Assembly: GCA_020444165.1 (NCBI GenBank)
Contig: JAHLLK010000033.1
Location: 1 to 57,416 of the forward strand
Source: Deltaproteobacteria bacterium
GTDB taxonomy: Bacteria; Desulfobacterota; Desulfarculia; Desulfarculales; Desulfarculaceae
DNA: 57,416 bases
Direction of reading: 5' to 3'
Each line of letters starts with the position of its first letter. Position 1 is the stretch's first letter. The translations under genes and the position numbers were made by a program. Below, piece by piece: positions 17,670-27,012 of this stretch. The notes below the pieces were generated by a model that ran no database searches, was not told the DNA's origin, and was given only the letters and a program-made list of their open reading frames with translations.

Positions 17670-19046
17670 TCACCACCGATTCGGCCAATCAGCGTAAAGA
17701 TAAAGGATCACCCTGTTTTGCGTTCGGTCGTTCTGGTCCAGGTCCTCGTCCCGCTCCAGATAGCGGTAATCGAGAGAGAACCGGAAGTCCCGGGCGAACC
17801 GCCAGGTCAAGATCGCGCCGGCACGATATGTATTGATTTCGTCCCGGCCGGTCTCCCCGGCCACCTGCTGATCTTGTTGATATTGGTCGCGGATGTAATC
17901 GGCCAGGAGCACCAGATCCCACTTCTGAGCAAGTTGCCGGGTGAAAGTCACCCCCAGTTGCTCCGTCAGGACCAAGCCGGTGCTCTGTCCCACCGCGTCA
18001 TACTCTTGATAAGCCACCCGGCCCCGCCCGGCCAGGCTCCACCGCTGTCCGGACCAGGTGATGGTGGCCTGCCCCGTGGGCTGCCACTTGCCGGCGGCCG
18101 AGTTGGTGGACGAGTCGCCGCTCACATAGGAGGCGCCGGCGGCCAGGTCCCAGGCCAACACCGGGCTCACCTCGTGGCTGGCCCCCAACTGGACCGTGTA
18201 GATCTCGTAGTCCTGGCCACCCTGCGGCGTGGTGTCGTCGTCGTCGGAGCGGGAAGCCGTGGCCGCGCCAAGGGTGTAGAGTTGCAGGGTGGGGCCTATC
18301 CAACGCCCCAGGCGTCCCTCCAGGGTGCCGCGGTTGGTGCTGGGGTTACGCTCGTAATCGTTGTGCACCCCCCGGGCGGTGAGCCCCGCCACATAGTCCG
18401 CGTTGAAGGCGTGGGTCACGCCCAGTTCCACCATATGATAATAGGCGTCGTTCGACGGTTCGGTGTCGTAGGTGGTGTAGGTCATGGTGTAGCCGCCGTG
18501 CACATCACTCTGGGGGCCGTATTCGTGCCGCATGTATGACCCCACGGTGTTGCTGGTGCGCCGGGTCGTTTGATCGGTCACCTGCACCAGGCCGCCGGCC
18601 AGGTTCTTCTCCACCGGGTCGTAGGAGGTATTGAAGTACTCCAGGAGGTCAAGGGTTGTGACCGGACTGAAACCGTGATGGTAACGCCCCAAAAGATCAG
18701 CAGAATTTATCCCGGTGTACTGGGTCAGGCGGTGGTAATGCTCGTAGGTGATCGAGCCCCGGAGCTGTAGATTGTCCTCCGGCGGGCCCCACTCCATATC
18801 CGCGTAGGGGGTCAGTTCCTCGAAGAAATCGGACTGCGGTTCCTGGCGCAGGCGGACGTTGTCGTCATAACCCGCGCCAGCGCGCACCCCCAGGGTAAGG
18901 GTGTCGGCCGGGGCCGGCGGCGGGGCCGCCCAGCTCCCAAGGCAAAGCACCACCACCCCTACCAAAACCAGCCACCCGCGGGCGATTCCGGACCAGGCCA
19001 TAGAAAACCGAATTGTGGGATGCGAACAAATCCCCATGATGCTCAC
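17670..19046 (-). CDS. Outer-membrane beta-barrel protein of the EPS locus (TIGR03016-like)
   Basis: The 458-residue protein begins with a signal region (hydrophobic WLVLVGVVVLCLGSWA, cleaved near APADT). The rest is alternating beta-strand sequence rich in Tyr, Thr, Asp and Arg, for example AGAGYDDNVRLRQEP at the start of the mature protein. It ends with the aromatic C-terminus typical of outer-membrane barrels (YLYADWPNRW). The AGxGYDDNV opening is common in exosortase-locus barrel proteins. It lies between the Wza-like and Wzz-like genes, so a role in polymer passage through the outer membrane is likely but not proven. Internal Met4 or Met16 could be the true start. Confidence 0.75.
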   Translation of the reverse strand: MSIMGICSHPTIRFSMAWSGIARGWLVLVGVVVLCLGSWAAPPPAPADTLTLGVRAGAGYDDNVRLRQEPQSDFFEELTPYADMEWGPPEDNLQLRGSITYEHYHRLTQYTGINSADLLGRYHHGFSPVTTLDLLEYFNTSYDPVEKNLAGGLVQVTDQTTRRTSNTVGSYMRHEYGPQSDVHGGYTMTYTTYDTEPSNDAYYHMVELGVTHAFNADYVAGLTARGVHNDYERNPSTNRGTLEGRLGRWIGPTLQLYTLGAATASRSDDDDTTPQGGQDYEIYTVQLGASHEVSPVLAWDLAAGASYVSGDSSTNSAAGKWQPTGQATITWSGQRWSLAGRGRVAYQEYDAVGQSTGLVLTEQLGVTFTRQLAQKWDLVLLADYIRDQYQQDQQVAGETGRDEINTYRAGAILTWRFARDFRFSLDYRYLERDEDLDQNDRTQNRVILYLYADWPNRW

Positions 19047-19073
19047 TCACGAAGTGGACCAGCTTGACCAGCC

Positions 19074-19667
19074 TCAGGGCACCACCACCACATCGCCCGG
19101 CAAAAGCCGGATGTTCTGTTTGTTCTCGTCCCCCTTGATCACGTCGGAGTACTCGAACGGATAAATCTCCTGCTTGTCACCCAGCTTGCGGGTTATGATC
19201 ACGTCGTCCTTGTGAGCCCATTCGTTGAACCCGCCGGCGGTGGACAGGGCTTGCAGCACGTCCGTGGGCACCAGCATGGGGAACACCCCGGCCTTGACCA
19301 CGTTGCCCAGCACGCAGAAATACTGGCTGCGCGGGTCCTTGACGATGACGTAGACCTGGGGGCCCTCCATATACTTGCCGAGCCGGCGGATGAGTTCCGC
19401 CTTGAGCTGCATGGGGGTCAAACCCGCAGCCTGCACATCATCCACCAGGGTCATGGAGAACTTGCCGTCGGGCCGCACCAGGATGTCGTTGCGGCTCAGG
19501 TTCTCCTCACGCCAGACGATGACTTCCAGGATGTCGCTGGGGCCTATGAGATAAGTGGGCTCAGGCGTCGGTGTCGGGGTCGGCACCGGGTCCGCCCCGG
19601 CCGCTATTCCCCCCCAGGCCAGCACCATCCCCAGCAAAACCAAGCAACATAACCGAGCTGTTTTCAT
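19074..19667 (-). CDS. Polysaccharide export protein (Wza/EpsE-like, short form)
   Basis: The protein has 197 residues from the chosen start. A signal peptide (MKTARLCCLVLLGMVLAWGG) is followed by a Pro/Thr linker, then the polysaccharide biosynthesis/export domain with YLIGPSDILEVIVWREENLS and VRPDGKFSM and a SLBB-type second domain (VLGNVVKAGVF, DVLQALSTAGGF). There is no convincing lipobox Cys at the cleavage site. It forms or gates the outer-membrane exit for the polymer. ATG 19667 is preferred because GGGAAGG lies about 7 nt upstream; an in-frame ATG at 19691 lacks a ribosome site. It is the first gene of the 13-gene leftward operon. Confidence 0.88.
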   Translation of the reverse strand: MKTARLCCLVLLGMVLAWGGIAAGADPVPTPTPTPEPTYLIGPSDILEVIVWREENLSRNDILVRPDGKFSMTLVDDVQAAGLTPMQLKAELIRRLGKYMEGPQVYVIVKDPRSQYFCVLGNVVKAGVFPMLVPTDVLQALSTAGGFNEWAHKDDVIITRKLGDKQEIYPFEYSDVIKGDENKQNIRLLPGDVVVVP

Positions 19668-19765
19668 CTCCCGCCTTCCCCAAGGGTGCATCGTTGTAAT
19701 ATATGCTTGTCAGTTCTAGAATTATCATTGTTTCCCCAGGAGGGGGCAAGAAAAAATTCCACCTA

Positions 19766-19802
19766 TTGTGACTTTTGTGAATGACATGGAAAGAAATTGT
19801 GA
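19766..19802. promoter_or_regulatory. Three TTGTGA direct repeats upstream of the EPS operon
   Basis: TTGTGA occurs at 19766-19771, 19775-19780 and 19797-19802, about 100-135 bp upstream of the first EPS gene start. The first two are 9 bp apart and the third is 22 bp after the second, so they lie on similar helical faces only in part. They could be operator half-sites. No regulator is named from sequence, and no clear sigma-70 or sigma-54 promoter was found here. Confidence 0.35.
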
Positions 19803-19939
19803 ATGGTTTCTATCTGGAAAAGGTGGCGTGGCGACTCCGCAAAACCCCTTGCCCTAGCCAGGTTAGGATCAGGGGGGAAAGCTGGGGGAAGCGGAAAAGG
19901 AGAAGGGAACCACCATTCTTGCTAAGTTAAGTTCTAACC

Positions 19940-19955
19940 TGGAATATGTATTCCA
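19940..19955. promoter_or_regulatory. Perfect 6-4-6 palindrome in the EPS upstream region
   Basis: TGGAATATGTATTCCA is an inverted repeat (TGGAAT/ATTCCA) in an AT-rich pocket of an otherwise GC-rich region. It is flanked by a separated inverted pair CCAGGTTAG (about 19858) and CTAACCTGG (about 19934). It may bind a dimeric regulator. Confidence 0.35.
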
Positions 19956-20200
19956 ATTTATATTGTCGTATTGGTAAAGCCTAGGGGCAGGCGTTAGCTT
20001 GGCTGGGGGCAGGTCATAAATAACGCCGGTAACATATAACCATGCTGCGCATCACCGGGGCGGGAACCGCTCTGGCGGGGCCAGAGCGGGGCGCCCGAGC
20101 CGCGAGCCGGCCGCCAAACCGGCCCATGCGGCCCCACAACCGCCCCCGTCCCCCGGCGGAGCGTTCCGCCCCGGCCCCGGGAGAAGGATTCGGCCGCTTC

Positions 20201-20225
20201 CCTGGCCGGCCCGGGGCCGGCCAGG
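20201..20225 (-). terminator. Terminator-like perfect palindrome after the phosphomannomutase gene
   Basis: A 25-bp palindrome (12-bp arms around one G, beginning CCTGGCCGGC) lies 30 bp past the stop of the leftward gene. It has no T-run, so it is a strong hairpin but only a weak candidate for intrinsic termination. Confidence 0.4.
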
Positions 20226-20254
20226 GGCCCCGCGTGGTCCTCCAATAGCAATCC

Positions 20255-21604
<1,350 letters not shown>

Positions 21605-21612
21605 GCCCATAT

Positions 21613-21712
21613 CCTTCGGAGAATCGGGAAGATGTGGGGGGAGACCCCCTTTTTTGAAAAAAAGGGGGTCTCCCCCCACACCCCCCTCTCCCCAAAAAAC
21701 TTCATAGTTTTC
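21613..21712. repeat. Dispersed palindromic element, copy B
   Basis: A perfect 23-bp inverted repeat pairs 21633-21655 with 21658-21680 around a 2-nt loop. The left arm is TGTGGGGGGAGACCCCC then six T. It is preceded by CTTCGGAGAATCGGGAAGA and followed by CCCCAAAAAACTTCATAGTTTT, both shared with the copies at 32265 and 40029. The left flank touches the ribosome-site region of the phosphomannomutase gene. A GGCGGAGTATTTGCC motif near 21781 resembles the second module of other copies in inverted orientation. Confidence 0.8.
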
Positions 21713-21876
21713 AGTGGGAGGCGGTCGGAGGGTTCGCCCCGCCAGGCTGCTCCCCCCATATTGGTCGCAAGTAGAAGGCTGGCGGAGTATTTGCCCCGAC
21801 AGCCTCCTAGCACATTAATCACAAGGAATCAAATTAATACCGGGAGTTGGGGGGGCGGGGGACCGAAAACGGCGCC

Positions 21877-22866
21877 TCAGGCCGCGGGCGGGGCCACGGC
21901 CAGGGACTCCAGGAGCACCAGGCCCTCCGGGCCCGGTTCGGCCTGCCAGCCGCCGGCCCCGGCCGGCACCAGCCAGGCCCCGCCAGGCGCGGCCTGGCGC
22001 CAGGGGCCGTCGCGGCCGGCCAGGCGGCCCTCCCCGGCCAGCACGAAGAGCACCCGGGCCAGGCGGTCCGGCCCGGCCGCGGCCGGGCCGGCCAGGTCCC
22101 AGGCCAGGAGGCTGAAATGGCGGTCGGTCACCAAGAGCCGGCAGGCCGCCGGCGGGGGAGCCACGGCCCGGGGCAAGGTGGGCCGGCCGGGACCCGAGGC
22201 CTGCAGGACGGCCAGGGCCCGCTCCAGGTGCAGGGGCCGGAGGCGCCCGTCGTCGCCGGGGCGGTCCCAGTCATAAAAGCGGTAGGTGACGTCCGAGGCC
22301 TGCTGAATCTCGAAGATGAGCAGATCGGGTCCGGTGGCGTGCAGGGTGCCGGCCGGCAGGTGGAAGGTGTCGCCGGGGCGGGCCGGCACCCGGGCCAGCA
22401 CCGCGGGCAGCCGTCCCTGGGCCGCGGCCTGGGCCACCTCGGCCCGCCCCACCCCCGGGGCCAGGCCGTGGATGATCTGGGCCGCGGGCCCGGCGGCCAA
22501 CACGTGCCAGGCCTCGCTCTTGCCCCAGGGCTCCCCCTCCAACCGGCGGGCCGCCTGGTCGTCGGGGTGCACCTGCACGCTGAGCCACTGGCCCACGGCG
22601 AGAATCTTCACCAAGAGCGGGAAACCGGCCGGCCTGGCCTGGCCGGTCACATACTCCGGCCAACGGCGCACCACCTCGTCCAGGCCCAGGCCCTCCCAGG
22701 GGCCGGCGGCCACCGGGGTCACGGCGTGGCGGTCCGAGGCCAGCCACACCTCGCCGGTGGCCGGCGGGGCGGCCAGGGCCGGGCCCAGGGGGCCGGCCAG
22801 GCCAGGGGCCGCCCAGACCTTCTGCAAAAACACCGGGGCCAGGGGCGCCAGGCGGGGCAGGTCCAT
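21877..22866 (-). CDS. manA: Mannose-6-phosphate isomerase, class I
   Basis: The 329-residue cytosolic zinc enzyme converts fructose-6-P to mannose-6-P, the first step to GDP-mannose. Visible features are SVQVHPDD (zinc-binding His), WGKSEAWHVL (Glu), the FHLPAGTLHATG loop and the EIQQASDVTYRFYDWDR signature. The ATG at 22866 overlaps the stop of the PopT gene as TGATG, so translation is coupled. The reading frame continues open upstream into the PopT gene, but the N-terminus MDLPRLAPLAPVF is the proper family start. The C-terminal cupin half is Ala/Gly-rich. Confidence 0.88.
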   Translation of the reverse strand: MDLPRLAPLAPVFLQKVWAAPGLAGPLGPALAAPPATGEVWLASDRHAVTPVAAGPWEGLGLDEVVRRWPEYVTGQARPAGFPLLVKILAVGQWLSVQVHPDDQAARRLEGEPWGKSEAWHVLAAGPAAQIIHGLAPGVGRAEVAQAAAQGRLPAVLARVPARPGDTFHLPAGTLHATGPDLLIFEIQQASDVTYRFYDWDRPGDDGRLRPLHLERALAVLQASGPGRPTLPRAVAPPPAACRLLVTDRHFSLLAWDLAGPAAAGPDRLARVLFVLAGEGRLAGRDGPWRQAAPGGAWLVPAGAGGWQAEPGPEGLVLLESLAVAPPAA

Positions 22867-23858
22867 CACGCCTCCCGGGGCGCGGCCGGGGCCGGGGCCG
22901 GCGCCTGGCGGGAGAGGGACCAGCGCTCCAGCAGCCACACCGTGACAAAGCCCACGGCCATGAGGCCCAGGGCCAGGAACAGGGATGCGTCCACCGCCGA
23001 AGGCCACACGTTGTGCTCGGCCAGGACCAACAGCTTGCCGTTCACCACCTTGGACTCCACCACTTCCTTCCAGGGCCAGACCTTGCGCATGGCCCCCAGC
23101 ATGAAGCCGGTGAGGGCGGCCACGGTGCCGTTGGGGAAGCGGGCGAACAGCCACTTCAACACCCGCGAGAAGGTGGTGATGCCCAGGGCGGCCCCGGCCA
23201 CGAACACGATGATGATCACCAGGTTGCCCAGGTCGAAGGGGTTCTTCAGGGTGGCGGTGACGTACTCGTACTTGCCCAGGATCAACAGGATGAAGGCTCC
23301 GCTGATGCCGGGCAGGATCATGGCGCAGATGGCCACCACCCCGGAGAGGAAGATGAACCACAGCTCCCGGGGGGTCTCCACCGGGATGAGCCCCACGATG
23401 AGCCAGGCCAGGACGGCGAAAACCGCCACGATGACCAGGTTCAGGGCCGAGCGCCGCTCCAATTGGCGGCTCACGGCCAGGATGGAGGCGGCGATGAGCC
23501 CGAAGAACAAGGACCAGGTGGGCACGGGATGCTGGGCCAGGAGGTAGTTCATGAGCCGGGCCATGGACAACAGGGCCAGGGCGATGCCCAGGAACAGGGG
23601 CGCCAGGAACTTCAGGTGGGTCTCGGCCAGGGCGCCCTTCAGGTCCCCCTGGAGGAGCCGGCGGAAGAACACCAGGTCAAAGGAAGTGATGGCCGTGATG
23701 AGCTGGCTGTAGATGCCGGTGATGAAGGCGATGGTGCCGCCGCTCACCCCGGGAATGATGTCGGCCGAGCCCATGGCAAAGCCCTTGGCCCAAAGGATTA
23801 GGGCTTCGCGCCAGGTGCGGGGGCCGGGTCCGGCCAGGAAAGCTTCTTTGTAGGTCAT
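22866..23858 (-). CDS. popT: DUF368 (PopT) polyprenyl-phosphate translocase
   Basis: The 330-residue protein has about eight to nine hydrophobic helices and two internal repeats, each with the family signature: GSADIIPGVSGGTIAF near the N-terminus and LPGISGAFILLILGKYEY in the middle. DUF368 proteins have been shown to return undecaprenyl phosphate from the outer to the inner leaflet of the cytoplasmic membrane. It lies in one run with manA (overlapping), manC and uppP. UppP dephosphorylates undecaprenyl diphosphate and PopT would bring the product back for the priming transferase, so the block makes sense as lipid-carrier recycling for polymer synthesis. Confidence 0.82.
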   Translation of the reverse strand: MTYKEAFLAGPGPRTWREALILWAKGFAMGSADIIPGVSGGTIAFITGIYSQLITAITSFDLVFFRRLLQGDLKGALAETHLKFLAPLFLGIALALLSMARLMNYLLAQHPVPTWSLFFGLIAASILAVSRQLERRSALNLVIVAVFAVLAWLIVGLIPVETPRELWFIFLSGVVAICAMILPGISGAFILLILGKYEYVTATLKNPFDLGNLVIIIVFVAGAALGITTFSRVLKWLFARFPNGTVAALTGFMLGAMRKVWPWKEVVESKVVNGKLLVLAEHNVWPSAVDASLFLALGLMAVGFVTVWLLERWSLSRQAPAPAPAAPREA

Positions 23859-23897
23859 GCGTTTTGCCGCGGGCCAAGGAGGGCCGGCCCGCCCCGA

Positions 23898-24974
23898 TTA
23901 GAGGTAATGGGACAAACCCCGGCGCTCCAGCTCGTCGATGATGCGCTTGACGTCTTGGCAGCGTTCCTTGGGCAGAATCAACAGCACGTCGTCCGTGACC
24001 ACGGCCACCAGATTGTCCACCCCCAACAGCGCGGTGAGGCGCTCGCCGGCGGAGACCAGGTTGCCCCGGGCCTCGATGGCCAAAATCTCGCCGTGCCGCC
24101 CGGCGTTGCCCTCCGCGTCCGCGGCCCACAGCTCGCCGGCCGCGTCCCAGGAGCCCACGTCCGACCAGCCGAAGTCGGCCCGGAGCACCTTGATGCGCCG
24201 GGAGCGCTCCATGACCCCGTGGTCCACGCTGATGGACAGGAGCCCCGGGTAGACCTGGGCCAGGGCGGCGGCGGCGCCGGGCCCGGTGAGGCGGGGGGTG
24301 AGGGCCCCGAGGTCCCGGGCCAGGTCGGGCAGATGGGTCTCCATCTCGGCCAGGAGGACCCCGGCCCGCCAGACGAACATGCCCGAGTTCCAGAAATGGC
24401 GGCCGCCGGCCAGATAATCGCGGGCCGTGGCCAGGTCGGGCTTCTCGTGGAAAGCCGCCACCCGGTGCACCGGCGGCGGGGAGGCGTCCTCCACCTCGCC
24501 GGCCTCGATGTAGCCGAAGCCGGTGGCCGGGTAGCGGGGGGTGAGGCCCAGGGTCACCAGCACTTCCTCGGCCGCGGCCAACCGGGCGGCCTTGGCCAGG
24601 GTCTGGCGGAAGGCCTCCTCATCGGTGATGAGGTGGTCGGCGGGCAGCACCAGGCACACCGCCTGGGGGTCGCGGGCGGCCACCCAGGCCGCGCCCAGGC
24701 CGGCCGCGGCGGCGGTGTTGCGGCCCACCGGCTCGGCCAGGATCTGCTCCGGGGGCACCTGGGGAAGCTGGGCCGCCGCGCCGGCCGCGTGGGCCTGGCC
24801 GGTGACCACCAAGACCCGCTCCGGCGGCACCAGGGGGGCCAGCCGGTCCACGGTCTGCTGCAAAAGGGTGCGCTCCCCCGTGAGGGAGAGAAGCTGCTTG
24901 GGCAGTTGCCGCCGGGAGGCGGGCCAGAAGCGGGTGCCGCTGCCGCCGGCCATGACCACCGCATAGATATCCAT
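23898..24974 (-). CDS. manC: Mannose-1-phosphate guanylyltransferase
   Basis: The 358-residue cytosolic nucleotidyltransferase makes GDP-mannose from GTP and Man-1-P. The N-terminal signature is VVMAGGSGTRFWPASR followed by PKQLL; the mid-region has EPVGRNTAAA, LPADHLI and the FHEKP mannose-binding motif. It lacks the C-terminal isomerase cupin of bifunctional ManC/AlgA proteins, in keeping with a separate manA in the same operon. It is 8 bp downstream of uppP and 39 bp upstream of popT. Confidence 0.9.
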   Translation of the reverse strand: MDIYAVVMAGGSGTRFWPASRRQLPKQLLSLTGERTLLQQTVDRLAPLVPPERVLVVTGQAHAAGAAAQLPQVPPEQILAEPVGRNTAAAAGLGAAWVAARDPQAVCLVLPADHLITDEEAFRQTLAKAARLAAAEEVLVTLGLTPRYPATGFGYIEAGEVEDASPPPVHRVAAFHEKPDLATARDYLAGGRHFWNSGMFVWRAGVLLAEMETHLPDLARDLGALTPRLTGPGAAAALAQVYPGLLSISVDHGVMERSRRIKVLRADFGWSDVGSWDAAGELWAADAEGNAGRHGEILAIEARGNLVSAGERLTALLGVDNLVAVVTDDVLLILPKERCQDVKRIIDELERRGLSHYL

Positions 24975-24982
24975 GGGTCAGC

Positions 24983-25777
24983 TCACCTCCAAAGCGACCA
25001 GCCGATCGCCAACAGCCCGGCCAGCCAGCAATAGGGGGCGAACCAGAACAGCCGCCCCTGGGTGACCACCCGGATCAGAAGCGCCAGGGCCAGGTAGCCG
25101 CTCACTGCCGCGGTGAGGGCGCCGGCGACCAGCACCGCCCAGCCCGGGCCGCCATCAGGCGGGAGGTCCTTCAGTTGCAGGGCCAGGGCCCCCAGAATGG
25201 CCGGAATGGACAGCAGAAACGAGAAATGGGCGGCCAGGGGGCGCTCCACCCCCAGGAAAATGGCGGTGCTGATGGTGGCGCCCGAGCGGCTGATGCCCGG
25301 GGTGATGGCCAGGCCCTGGGCCAGGCCGATCAAGGCCGCCCGTCCGGGTCCGGTGCGCTCCAGGTTGCGGCGGGGAGGTTTGACCCGGGCGGTGAAGAAC
25401 AACAGAAACCCGGTGAGGAGCAGTGCGCAGCCCACGGCCAGGATGTTGGAGAACAAGGCCTCGAACTGGTGGCGGAACAACAGCCCGATCACCGCCGTGG
25501 GCACGCTGCCGGCCAACACCAGCCAAATGAGCCGGCGGCCGCGTTGGCCCTCGGGGCGGGAGCTTATGAGCCCCAGGATCATATCCCCGATATCACGCCG
25601 AAAAAACAAAAGCACCGCCGCCAGGGTGCCGGCGTGGACCGCCACGTCGAAGAGCATCTCGGGTTCTTGCAACCCCATGAGGTTTTGCAGGAGCACCAAA
25701 TGCCCGGAGGAGCTGACCGGCAGGAACTCGGTGAGACCCTGGACCAGTCCCAAAAACAGCGCTTGGGATAAGTTCAT
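24983..25777 (-). CDS. uppP: Undecaprenyl-diphosphatase (BacA/UppP)
   Basis: The 264-residue polytopic membrane phosphatase converts undecaprenyl diphosphate to the monophosphate carrier. Signature motifs are GLTEFLPVSSSGHL near the N-terminus (catalytic Glu and Ser/His region) and PGISRSGATI in the second half. The start MNLSQALFLG at 25777 was chosen because the upstream in-frame extension has no family character. It is the first gene of the leftward uppP-manC-popT-manA run. It should serve peptidoglycan as well as the exopolysaccharide pathway. Confidence 0.92.
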   Translation of the reverse strand: MNLSQALFLGLVQGLTEFLPVSSSGHLVLLQNLMGLQEPEMLFDVAVHAGTLAAVLLFFRRDIGDMILGLISSRPEGQRGRRLIWLVLAGSVPTAVIGLLFRHQFEALFSNILAVGCALLLTGFLLFFTARVKPPRRNLERTGPGRAALIGLAQGLAITPGISRSGATISTAIFLGVERPLAAHFSFLLSIPAILGALALQLKDLPPDGGPGWAVLVAGALTAAVSGYLALALLIRVVTQGRLFWFAPYCWLAGLLAIGWSLWR

Positions 25778-26273
25778 GCCAATGCCCTCGTGCCAATTCG
25801 TGAGCGCTGTCCGGGGACCGGCCAATTACGCGGCCCCCGCGGAGCCGGCCCCGCCCCCACTGTTTTACCGGATAGGCAGTTAATTTCAATGGTTATCTTA
25901 CGGGCTCCCCGGAGTATCGTCGGGGTTTGCCAACCCTGTCCCCCGGCCCGCGGGGCCGGAGTCGGGTGGGGCTTTTCCCGCGGCGGCGGGCCCCCGCCGG
26001 CCGGGAGCGGCCCCCTGCAAAACTTACTGGACAAAACTTGTAAAAACAGATACATGTGCCAAGCAGACCTCGCACCGCCCCTTGACCGGGGTGCTGGCGC
26101 GGGAATCTCATCTTTATAGTATGGTGTCGGAGCCGGCGCAAGAGTGCTGAAGGGTGGAATGGAGTTCCGGTTGCAAGGGGAAGAAAATCTTTTTTCGGCC
26201 TGGGCCAAGCCGCCGGGCAGATAAATTTTGCACTTGCCCGGCCGCCACTTTATGTATAATCGCGGATATACCC
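25778..26273. other. Intergenic region between uppP and the HU/IHF gene
   Basis: A divergent gap of about 500 bp. Its left part is very GC-rich with hairpins such as GGGCCCCCGCCGGCC; its right part is AT-rich and carries the HU/IHF promoter. No credible gene, tRNA or known riboswitch was seen. A leftward promoter for uppP must lie here but no convincing box was found. Confidence 0.5.
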
Positions 26274-26302
26274 TTGACACTCCAAGCTATTATTCGTATA
26301 AA
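26274..26302 (+). promoter_or_regulatory. Sigma-70-type promoter of the HU/IHF gene
   Basis: TTGACA (26274-26279), a 17-bp spacer and TATAAA (26297-26302) form a near-consensus promoter about 40 bp upstream of the start codon. The expected transcript start is about 26309. A further TATAAT at 26255-26260 lacks a well-spaced -35. Confidence 0.8.
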
Positions 26303-26342
26303 GAGGAACTGCAAGCCAGTCCTTTGCCAGGAGTCCTTGTTT

Positions 26343-26633
26343 ATGAATAAGTCGCAGTTGATCGAGGCGTTGGCCAAGGCCGAAGGGCTTACCATCAAAA
26401 AAGCCGAGCTGGTGATAAACACCATGTTCGGCTCGGTGGAAGACGCCCTTGTCGCGGGTGACCGAGTGGAGATTCGCGGCTTCGGCAGCTTCAAGGTCAA
26501 GGATTACGACGGTTATAAGGGACGCAATCCCAAGACCGGCGAAGTGATCCAGGTGGGCCAGAAGAAGCTGCCCTTCTTCAAGGTGGGCAAAGAACTGAAG
26601 GAACGCGTGGACGGCGCCCCCGAGGAAGATTAG
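26343..26633 (+). CDS. HU/IHF-family nucleoid-associated DNA-binding protein
   Basis: The 96-residue protein starts MNKSQLIEALAKAEGL and ends with a short acidic tail. The family signature GRNPKTGE is in the beta-arm region and FKVGKELKERV near the C-terminus. The IRGFGSF segment and the arm resemble IHF-beta as much as HU, so HU versus IHF subunit is undecided. It binds and bends DNA as a dimer. ATG 26343 has AGGAG about 10 nt upstream, and a strong promoter lies 40 bp upstream. It is single, with the structured block downstream. Confidence 0.9.
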   Translation: MNKSQLIEALAKAEGLTIKKAELVINTMFGSVEDALVAGDRVEIRGFGSFKVKDYDGYKGRNPKTGEVIQVGQKKLPFFKVGKELKERVDGAPEED

Positions 26634-26670
26634 CCTTGGTGTAAAATTTATTTCGGTATTCCAAGGGGAT

Positions 26671-26721
26671 TGCGGCCTCCGGGCCGCATGTCTTCGTACC
26701 CCGTCGCCTTTTGCGGCGGGG
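26671..26721 (+). terminator. Two candidate terminator hairpins after the HU/IHF gene
   Basis: TGCGGCC/GGCCGCA (26671-26677 and 26682-26688) and CCCCGTCGC/GCGGCGGGG (26699-26721) form consecutive GC hairpins within 90 bp of the stop. The second is followed by TTAGGCGTTT, a weak T-run. Confidence 0.4.
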
Positions 26722-26763
26722 TTAGGCGTTTGGGCCCTTATCTTCGGCACCTCAAATACCTGG

Positions 26764-27012
26764 AGAGCATTGCACGGGGCGTCCTGCCCCATGCAATGTC
26801 GGCTTGGCAAAAACGTGACTCCACCCCAGCAAGCAGAGCTTGCCGGGGGCCCGGGTTTTGCCAAGCCTCACAAATTGCAAGCTTTTTGAAGCATGCAATT
26901 TGGCGGGCCATCCTTGGCCCGCATCGGCCATTGCCTGCCGCAATCATGTTTCACAGCCAGTTTTGATATAATATCAACATGATTTATGTGTTTCACCATG
27001 CAATGGCCTCAC
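26764..27012 (+). repeat. Multi-hairpin element, copy 1 (order H4-H3-H2-H1-H5)
   Basis: Five consecutive stems are visible. H4 is CATTGCA, C, GGGGC, loop GTCCT, GCCCC, A, TGCAATG (26768-26798). H3 is GGCTTGGCAAAA with TTTTGCCAAGCC (26801-26812/26856-26867), with an inner GCAAGC/GCTTGC hairpin. H2 is AAATTGCA-A-GCTT/AAGC-A-TGCAATTT (26872-26901). H1 is GCGGGCCA/TGGCCCGC (26903-26922). H5 is GGCCATTGC/GCAATGGCC (26926-27008), enclosing an AT-rich core with TTGATATAATATCAA. The same order recurs inverted at 27161-27376 with different stem sequences that still pair. The last 107 bp match the window end at about 94%. No protein frame is credible here. Confidence 0.8.

Larger units (their letters stand above)
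19668..20254. other. Intergenic region between EPS operon and phosphomannomutase gene
   Basis: About 590 bp with no supportable gene. It has an AT-rich half (19690-20040) with the TTGTGA repeats and palindrome listed separately, and a GC-rich half with hairpins. One hairpin is CCGCTCTGGC/GCCAGAGCGG near 20070-20090; the other is the palindrome at 20201-20225. A 68-codon rightward open frame in the GC-rich half is Arg/Pro/Ala low complexity and not credible. Confidence 0.6.

Noticed and set aside
19740..19765. Sigma-54 promoter for the EPS operon
   Set aside because: The GG and GC elements on the minus strand are 11 bp apart, not the required 10.
20042..20248. Small rightward gene between the EPS and mannose blocks
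   Set aside because: Arg/Pro/Ala low-complexity product, no ribosome site, and it overlaps strong hairpins.
26701..26760. attC-like sequence (GTTAGGCGTTTGGGCC) near the structured block
   Set aside because: Only one core-like half is present, with no paired RYYYAAC site or integrase gene. The hairpin order and loops do not follow attC architecture.
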